DNA of 48,050 nt from Actinomycetes bacterium (lineage in GTDB: Bacteria; Actinomycetota; Actinomycetes; Actinomycetales; Dermatophilaceae): assembly GCA_029778715.1 (NCBI GenBank), contig JAKOPT010000095.1:1-48050 (forward strand), read 5' to 3'. Below the pieces are notes generated by a model. That model saw only the letters and a list, made by a program, of their open reading frames with translations. It was not told the origin of the DNA and ran no database searches. The translations under genes were made by a program, and so were the position numbers. Below, piece by piece: positions 43,286 through 48,050 of this stretch; position 1 is the stretch's first letter, and each line of letters opens with the position of its first letter.

Positions 43286-44029
43286 TCAGGAGGTCACGTC
43301 GAGCCGGTAGTCGTCCACCAGGGGCGGCGACACCTGCTCGGGCTCGGGGCGGTCCACGTCCACCTCGCTGTGCGCGCCGCACCCGTGATCGAGGCTGACG
43401 ACGCGCCCATCACTGGGCGACCATGCGTTGGCGCACACCCCGAACATCGCCCGCAGCGCGCCCGCCATCGGCACGAAGAAGCCGCACGACCCACAGGGCG
43501 CCGGCGCCTTGAGGGCGACCGGTGCGCTGGGGCCGGCGTCCGCGGCATACCACCGGGAGGCGGCGACCTCACGGCCCTCGGCGGACAACACCCGGGCCCG
43601 GCCCAACCCCAACTCCCAGAGCGCTACCGCGTCGACATCCTCTTCACCGGTCGCCTCGAAGCCGGCCTCGAGCAGCGGGTCGTCGAGCACCATCGGGGTG
43701 ATGTCGCCCGGGCCGATGTCACCGGGAGCCAACCGGTCGGCATACGGGACCCACGACGGCGCCAAAAGGGCACCCGCACCGGGGACAAGGTTGGTCTCGC
43801 AGACGGTCGCGGTCTTGCCGCGGGGCACCCGGGTGAGCGTCACAGCCCACTGCCACCCGGGGTAGGACGATGACGTGCAAGCGAACAGGTGAGTGCCGAG
43901 GCGTTCGGCAACCATCTGGATCCCGAGATGGTCACCGACCGAGCCGGCCTCGGCAACGCCGACGAGCGCGTCCCGAGCCACCTCGACGGCGCCCGCGAGC
44001 GTCGCGTCGGTCTTGACGGCGCGGCTCAC
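43286..44029 (-). CDS. DUF3027 family protein
   Basis: 247 aa, a conserved actinobacterial protein. The family pattern includes HLFACTSSSYPGWQWAVTL, GDLPPMV-like GPGDITPMVLDD, and the C-terminal Cys/His block CGSCGFFVPMAG, GVCANAWSPSDGRVVSLDHGCGAHSE, which could bind zinc. Function is unknown. Its ATG overlaps the stop of the cold-shock gene (4-bp ATGA), so the two are translated together, pointing to a link with RNA or stress biology. Confidence 0.85.
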   Translation of the reverse strand: MSRAVKTDATLAGAVEVARDALVGVAEAGSVGDHLGIQMVAERLGTHLFACTSSSYPGWQWAVTLTRVPRGKTATVCETNLVPGAGALLAPSWVPYADRLAPGDIGPGDITPMVLDDPLLEAGFEATGEEDVDAVALWELGLGRARVLSAEGREVAASRWYAADAGPSAPVALKAPAPCGSCGFFVPMAGALRAMFGVCANAWSPSDGRVVSLDHGCGAHSEVDVDRPEPEQVSPPLVDDYRLDVTS

Positions 44030-44430
44030 AGTTCGAGGTCCGCGGCGACCGCGCGGAGCACCGCGGCAACCTTGTTGCCATGCGCTCGATCGGGGTAATG
44101 CCCGCGCCGCAACGACGACGACACTGCGTCGAGGAGTTTGATGACGTCCTCGACGATGACGATCATGGCCTCGGGGTCTTTGCGGTCGCGCACCTTGCGG
44201 TTGGTGGCCACCGACGGCGCCGGGTCGAGCACCTTGACCGCCATCGCCTGTTTGCCGCGCCGCCCCTCGACGATGCTGAACTCGATCCGGGAGCCGCCCT
44301 TGAGGGTCGTCACGCCATGGGGCAGGGCGCTTGCGGGCACGAACACATCGCCGCCCTCATGGGGGTCGTCGGTCGAGACGAAGCCGAAGCCCTTGTCGGC
44401 ATCGAAAAACTTCACCTTGCCAGTGGGCAC
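44026..44430 (-). CDS. cold-shock protein with C-terminal extension
   Basis: 134 aa. The first ~68 residues are a cold-shock domain: GKVKFFDADKGFGFVSTDD with the RNP1 KGFGFV motif, then DVFVPASAL as RNP2-like. It binds single-stranded nucleic acid. The remaining ~65 residues are a helical extension (MIVIVEDVIKLLDAVSSSLRRGHYPDRAHGNKVAAVLRAVAADL) typical of the longer actinobacterial CspB-like proteins. GTG 44430 has an AGAGGTG ribosome site. A TTGCGTACGCAA palindrome lies 20-31 bp upstream. Confidence 0.93.
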   Translation of the reverse strand: MPTGKVKFFDADKGFGFVSTDDPHEGGDVFVPASALPHGVTTLKGGSRIEFSIVEGRRGKQAMAVKVLDPAPSVATNRKVRDRKDPEAMIVIVEDVIKLLDAVSSSLRRGHYPDRAHGNKVAAVLRAVAADLEL

Positions 44431-44449
44431 GGGACACCTCTTGTGCTGG

Positions 44450-44461
44450 TTGCGTACGCAA
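44450..44461. promoter_or_regulatory. 12-bp palindrome upstream of the cold-shock gene
   Basis: TTGCGTACGCAA, perfectly symmetrical, in the gap before the csp-DUF3027 operon. A small operator is possible, but chance is not excluded. Confidence 0.3.
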
Positions 44462-44657
44462 GACTCACTTAGGCGGCAGGGACGCCGTCCGCCCCCAGGC
44501 TATCTCGCCGACCCGACAGTGCGCTCTCCGCTTTCCTCTCCTTCCCGCTGCGGCGCCATCCCGTATGCCGTGCCGTCGCCCTCCCGTATGCCGCGTCGTC
44601 GCCTGCCGACGGAAACTCGGGTGCCGCTGTCGGTGCCTCCTGGCACAGTGACCCATC

Positions 44658-45941
44658 GTGAGTTCCTCGACCCCTGCCACCGCGCCCGAGCGGGTGTCGC
44701 TGCGGGCCTTCTGGCGCGAACTCTCCGGCCCGGGCCGGTGGCTGCTGTCCACCACGGCGATCACGACCCTGGGCCGCGGCATGGTCTTGCCATTCACGAT
44801 CGTCTACCTCACCGAGGTGCGGTCGGTGCCGCTGTCGACCGCCGGTGTCCTCATGGGCCTGATCGCCGTCGTCGCCTTGACGGTCACCGGGCCAGGCGGA
44901 GTGGCGACCGACCGGGCCGGGCCGCGGCGGGTGCTGATCCTCTCGACGCTGGCGAGCATCGCGGCGCCCTTGGTCATGGGGTTCTCGACCGTGGTCCCCG
45001 GTTTCGCGGTGGCGGTCGGATTGATGGGCCTGGGGTGGGGGCTGTCGTGGTCGGCGTGGAACGCGCTCATCGCCGCCGTCGTGTCCGGCGTTGCCCGGCA
45101 ACGCTTCTACGGCGTCAACTTCGCGCTCGTCAACCTCGGTATCGGGCTCGGCGGGGTCGTCAGCGGACTGTTCGTCGACGTCCACCGGCCCGGGACGTTC
45201 GTGGCGATCTTCCTCGCCGATGCGGCCTGCCTGCTCGTGCCCTTTGCGCTGCTGTTCGGGCCCTTGCGTGGGGTCGGTGGGCCGGTCCCGCACCCGGCGT
45301 CCGCGGAGTCACCCGCGACGTATGCCGCGGTGTGGCGGCATACCCCCGTCCGGTGGCTGGCTGGGCTCGCTTTCCTCACGACCTACGTCGGCTATGGCCA
45401 GATGGAGTCGGGGTTCCCGGCGTTCGCTCGGCAGGTGGCCCAGGTGTCGACGCGGACGCTGGGGTTGGCGTTCGCCGCGAACACCGCCGCCATCGTGGTG
45501 TTGCAGTTCGCCGTCCTCAAACGCATCGACGGTCGCCGGCGCACCCGGGTGCTCGCGTTCATGGCGACGATCTGGGCCGGCGCGTGGGGCATCCTCGCCG
45601 CGACCGGGTGGGCGCCCGGTGGGGTCGGTGCGGTGGCCGGGGTCGTGGCGTTCACGGCGATCTTCGGCTTCGGCGAGACGATGATGCGGGCCACGATGCC
45701 CTCGATCGTCAACGACCTCGCCGACGACCATTCGCGGGGCCGGGCCAACTCGGTGAACTCCGCCGCCTTCCAACTGGGCGCGATCCTCGGGCCGGTGGTC
45801 GCCGGGTTCCTCCTCCACGGGGGGCATTGGGTGGTCCATGTGCTCGTCATGCTGGCCGGATGTGTCCTCGTCGCCCTGGCTGCCGTGGCCCTCGAGCGCC
45901 TCCTCCCGCCCGCCGTCAACGGTGTCCACCCGCCCTCCTGA
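44658..45941 (+). CDS. MFS transporter
   Basis: 427 aa with twelve predicted helices. Family loops are GGVATDRAGPRRVLILS (loop 2-3) and LKRIDGRRRTRVLAFM. The N-terminus LSTTAITTLGRGMVLPFTIVYLTEVR resembles a large actinobacterial MFS group found beside csp genes. Substrate unknown. The start is GTG 44658; CACAGT 8 nt upstream is a weak -10 candidate. It converges on the aldose epimerase gene. Confidence 0.88.
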   Translation: MSSSTPATAPERVSLRAFWRELSGPGRWLLSTTAITTLGRGMVLPFTIVYLTEVRSVPLSTAGVLMGLIAVVALTVTGPGGVATDRAGPRRVLILSTLASIAAPLVMGFSTVVPGFAVAVGLMGLGWGLSWSAWNALIAAVVSGVARQRFYGVNFALVNLGIGLGGVVSGLFVDVHRPGTFVAIFLADAACLLVPFALLFGPLRGVGGPVPHPASAESPATYAAVWRHTPVRWLAGLAFLTTYVGYGQMESGFPAFARQVAQVSTRTLGLAFAANTAAIVVLQFAVLKRIDGRRRTRVLAFMATIWAGAWGILAATGWAPGGVGAVAGVVAFTAIFGFGETMMRATMPSIVNDLADDHSRGRANSVNSAAFQLGAILGPVVAGFLLHGGHWVVHVLVMLAGCVLVALAAVALERLLPPAVNGVHPPS

Positions 45942-45997
45942 GCGCGCCGGTCACCCGCAGTTCGTGGTGGGCATACCCAGCGCCCATGGCGCCGTGG

Positions 45998-46921
45998 TCA
46001 GGTCGCAGGGGTGGTCTCGATGCCCCAGGAACCGGTCCAGGTCTGACCCGGCTGCAGACGCACCAGCGACACCCCCGAGTTGAACGCGTCGGGCGGGCAC
46101 GTCATCGGTTCGACGGCAATCCCGTGCGGCGGGGCGTGCTGCGCCTCGGCCTTCCCGGTGAACACCTGGACCCACGGGAAGGCGCTCGCCTCACCCCACA
46201 CGGCATACGAACGGCCGCTGGGCAGCGTGACCCGCACCCGCCACCGTCCGTCGGGGTCCGCGCTCAACCCCGTGTATGCCGTGTCCAGCCGCCGCTCGCC
46301 GAGCGCCTCGGCGCCCCGCAGGTCCCACGGCGTGCCCTCCGTCGGCGCCACCCCCATGGGCAAGAGGCGGTCGTCGACCGGCACGTAATGGCTCCCGGGG
46401 ATCTCCACGAGAACGTCGTCGACGGGCACCGATTCGGTGCGGACATAGGGGTGCCAGCCGGCCCCGAACGGCGCCACCGTCTCGGAGCGGTTGGTCACCG
46501 ACGAGGTGACGTGCAGGCCGGCGGCGGTCACGGCATACCGGGTCTGACAGGCGAGCGTCCACTCCCACCCCAGCTGCGGGTGCAGCGTCACCGCCATGGT
46601 CACGTGCGTGGGCCCCTGGTCCGCGACCTGCCACGACGCCCACCGGAGCAGGCCATGGCTGGCATTGCCGTGGCCGACCTCGGTGATCGGCAACTGGCGG
46701 GTGACACCGTCGAAGGTGTAGCGCCCGTCGCGGATCCGGTTGGGCCAGGGAAGCAACTGCTGGCCGCGACCGGCGTCGATCGGGTCCAGCGCCCCGAACC
46801 CGGCGAGTACGTCGACGCCGTCTCGGCGCCAGGCCCGCACCGTGCCGCCGACCTCGACGACATGGAGTTCGTCACGGTCGGTGGTGACAACGTGGGCGTG
46901 GCCGCTGGGTGCGATCTGCAT
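45998..46921 (-). CDS. aldose 1-epimerase family protein
   Basis: 307 aa. It interconverts alpha and beta anomers of aldoses. Catalytic features are His in GHGNASHGLLRWASW, His in FGAGWHPYV, and Glu in HGIAVEPMTCPPDAFN. LLPWPNRIRDGRYTFDG is the N-terminal Arg signature. This is the GalM/YihR-like type. ATG 46921 with TAGCGT 7 nt upstream is preferred over the start at 46969, whose extra residues lack similarity. Confidence 0.9.
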   Translation of the reverse strand: MQIAPSGHAHVVTTDRDELHVVEVGGTVRAWRRDGVDVLAGFGALDPIDAGRGQQLLPWPNRIRDGRYTFDGVTRQLPITEVGHGNASHGLLRWASWQVADQGPTHVTMAVTLHPQLGWEWTLACQTRYAVTAAGLHVTSSVTNRSETVAPFGAGWHPYVRTESVPVDDVLVEIPGSHYVPVDDRLLPMGVAPTEGTPWDLRGAEALGERRLDTAYTGLSADPDGRWRVRVTLPSGRSYAVWGEASAFPWVQVFTGKAEAQHAPPHGIAVEPMTCPPDAFNSGVSLVRLQPGQTWTGSWGIETTPAT

Positions 46922-46928
46922 GGGCGCC

Positions 46929-46934
46929 ACGCTA
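46929..46934 (-). promoter_or_regulatory. -10 box of the aldose epimerase gene (leaderless)
   Basis: TAGCGT on the minus strand, 7 nt before the ATG at 46921. Confidence 0.5.
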
Positions 46935-47167
46935 GGGAAGCACTGACCTTTTCGCGAGTTTCGGGGCATCTTCGGGGCTTGGTGGGGGTCCGGGGCCCAC
47001 GGGAGAACGGGTCGTGGATCCGAATCAGCGGAGTTTCACCGATGTCGGGTGCGGCAATCGTCGGCGCGTGTCGCGTCGTGAGGCGTTCTCGGAGCGATGG
47101 ACGCGCTGGTTCCGTGGGTGGGTGTAATCGCGCCGTTTGCTCCAGGCTCGACGTTGTGGGGGCGCCC

Positions 47168-47238
47168 TTTTCCCGCCTGAAGTGCCTAACGTCCACTTCG
47201 CACCCCGAATGTTCGGGTGCGAACTGCCCCTTTCCCAC
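47168..47238 (+). repeat. REP-like element copy F
   Basis: TTTTCCCGCCTGAA to CTTTCCCAC, with CACCCCGAA/TTCGGGTG as the inner arms. It lies in the 788-bp gap between the aldose epimerase and HNH genes. From 46970 to 47167 I see nothing. Confidence 0.85.
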
Positions 47239-47278
47239 GCCAAGTTCACGGGCGAGCCGCCGGCCTCGCGCACCGGAC

Positions 47279-47630
47279 CCGATCCCGGCGCGACCGGGGC
47301 GGGGACCCAATCCCGGCGCGTGGGGAGACCCCGTCCCAGGTGCGGCGGGAGGCCTGCCGCGGGAGAGACAGCGCTCATGGACGCTGTCACCCCGTCCCAG
47401 GTGCGGCGGGAGGCCTGATCCCGGATGTCGCGGGACACCCAACCCGGGGGCCGGCGGCAGAGCCGATATCCGGGCAACAGAGGACCTGGCGGGGGCCAGC
47501 GGGAGACCTGGCCGGGGCCGGGGGAGACCCGATCCTGGGTGCGAAGGGAGGCCCGATCTCGGGTGCGGCGCGACCTGGTTCTGGGCGGGCATGGTGGCCC
47601 GATTTCGGGTGCGCCAGGAACCTCGAGGTG
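47279..47630 (+). repeat. degenerate ~24-bp repeat array before the HNH gene
   Basis: About 13 units of a loose consensus ACCCGATCCCGGGTGCGGCG plus a few bases, with most periods 21-28 bp. Two 29-bp copies (47328-47356 and 47389-47417) are identical, and the 32 bases between them hold the inverted repeat GACAGCG/CGCTGTC. No protein reading frame is convincing through it. Confidence 0.7.
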
Positions 47631-47675
47631 CGCGGAAGAGACTTGACATGCAACAGAATTGCCATCCCCAAGAGG

Positions 47676-47704
47676 TTGCCTCAAGGGGTGTACGGGTGTA
47701 CGAT
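47676..47704 (+). promoter_or_regulatory. promoter of the DUF222/HNH gene
   Basis: TTGCCT (47676-47681), a 17-bp spacer and TACGAT (47699-47704). The -10 box is 5 nt before the ATG at 47710, so the mRNA probably starts at the codon. Two TGTACG repeats overlap the spacer and the -10 box. Confidence 0.6.
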
Positions 47705-47709
47705 GAAGT

Positions 47710-48050
47710 ATGTCGACAACCACCACCCTCGAACCCCTCACCAGGTTCCGTGCGTGGCTGACCCAGGTCGACGGGGAACAGTTGTCGGACACGGACCGGT
47801 TGGTTCTGATTGGTGCCCTCGAGGAGTTGAAAGCGGTCACCACGGCGGCGCAGGTGCGGGTCACCGAAGCCTTTGATACCTCGCAGCGGTGCGCCCATGT
47901 CCAAGCTGGGGGTGACCCTGGGAAAGCGTCTCGGTCGATCGGGTCGCAGTTGGCGTTGGTGTTGCGGTGTTCCCCGTCGCGGGGGGATGCGTTTCGTCAC
48001 CTGGCGACGGTGTTGACCGATCAGATGCCGCACACCTTGCACGCCCTCAC
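47710..48050 (+). CDS. DUF222 domain (13E12/HNH endonuclease family) protein, 3' end cut off
   Basis: At least 113 aa, running off the window. It begins MSTTTTLEPLTRFRAW, then LSDTDRLVLIGALEELKAVTTAAQVRVTEAFD, SIGSQLALVLRCSPSRGDAFRHLATVLTDQMPHTL. This is the DUF222 domain that precedes an HNH nuclease in actinobacterial 13E12-repeat proteins. Such genes occur in many copies per genome and sit near mobile elements. Leaderless translation is supported by the promoter. The HNH motif itself should lie beyond the window. Confidence 0.85.
   Translation, partial: MSTTTTLEPLTRFRAWLTQVDGEQLSDTDRLVLIGALEELKAVTTAAQVRVTEAFDTSQRCAHVQAGGDPGKASRSIGSQLALVLRCSPSRGDAFRHLATVLTDQMPHTLHAL

Noticed and set aside
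47328..47417. Two identical 29-bp repeats separated by 32 bp, the geometry of a type I-E CRISPR unit
   Set aside because: Only two exact copies; the spacer contains an inverted repeat, the flanks are degenerate copies of the same short unit, and no cas gene is present.

Overview
The window is chromosomal DNA of a high-GC actinobacterium. GC is roughly 70% by eye, GTG starts are common, and the genes are dense and well spaced. The gene set fits the Micrococcales, most likely the Intrasporangiaceae/Dermatophilaceae: a type-B succinate dehydrogenase, protein O-mannosyltransferase beside rsmI, a gephyrin-like Glp with a SepX/GlpR divisome protein, DUF2530 and DUF3027 proteins, a DtxR/IdeR repressor, a c-di-AMP riboswitch on an NlpC/P60 hydrolase and a DUF222/HNH gene. 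Genus is not determinable from what I see.

Layout. 1-2.9 kb: CPBP protease, a lipoprotein and a CDGSH iron-sulfur protein. 3.0-6.6 kb: sdhCAB operon (minus). 6.6-9.2 kb: rsmI and pmt, divergent. 9.2-13.5 kb: 85-bp tandem repeats, then a giant nuclease-helicase. 13.5-14.3 kb: glyoxalase-like protein and tRNA-Ala(CGC). 14.3-19.7 kb: minus-strand run glp/moeA, moaC-mog fusion, rimJ-like gene, sepX/glpR, AI-2E transporter. 19.8-22.4 kb: 5-formyl-THF cyclo-ligase, FmdB zinc ribbon, SAF protein, mscL. 22.6-27.9 kb: DUF4011 helicase and an MFS carrier. 28.1-31.0 kb: tRNA-Arg(CCT) and two secreted cell-wall enzymes. 31.2-35.7 kb: DtxR/IdeR, MFS, hotdog protein, SDR, pdxH. 35.8-39.5 kb: citrate synthase, MerR-B12 regulator, serC. 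39.5-42.7 kb: GH13 enzyme and NCS2 purine permease. 42.9-46.9 kb: DUF2530, DUF3027, cold-shock protein, MFS, aldose epimerase. 47-48 kb: repeat-rich DNA and the start of a DUF222/HNH gene that leaves the window.

The genes are mostly housekeeping. What stands out is the repeats and signals laid over them: (i) a palindromic box with core CCACCTATTGGT, present between genes and also inside two protein genes, where it is read in the same phase; (ii) a 70-bp REP-like hairpin with six copies; (iii) the heptamer GTATGCC/GGCATAC, which I count about 80 times by eye; (iv) 85-bp repeats that share a core with the serC terminator palindrome; and (v) a uniform -10 box (TANNNT) 5-7 nt before the start codon at about 17 genes, the signature of leaderless transcription.

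Regulation visible in sequence includes paired GTNAC boxes (MtrA-like) in front of both wall-enzyme genes, a ydaO/c-di-AMP riboswitch, a perfect 30-bp operator-like palindrome at 33.4 kb, and small leader ORFs that overlap the start codons of three genes. No prophage, insertion sequence or true CRISPR array was found. The downstream end of the HNH gene and possibly the upstream end of the CPBP gene are cut by the window.
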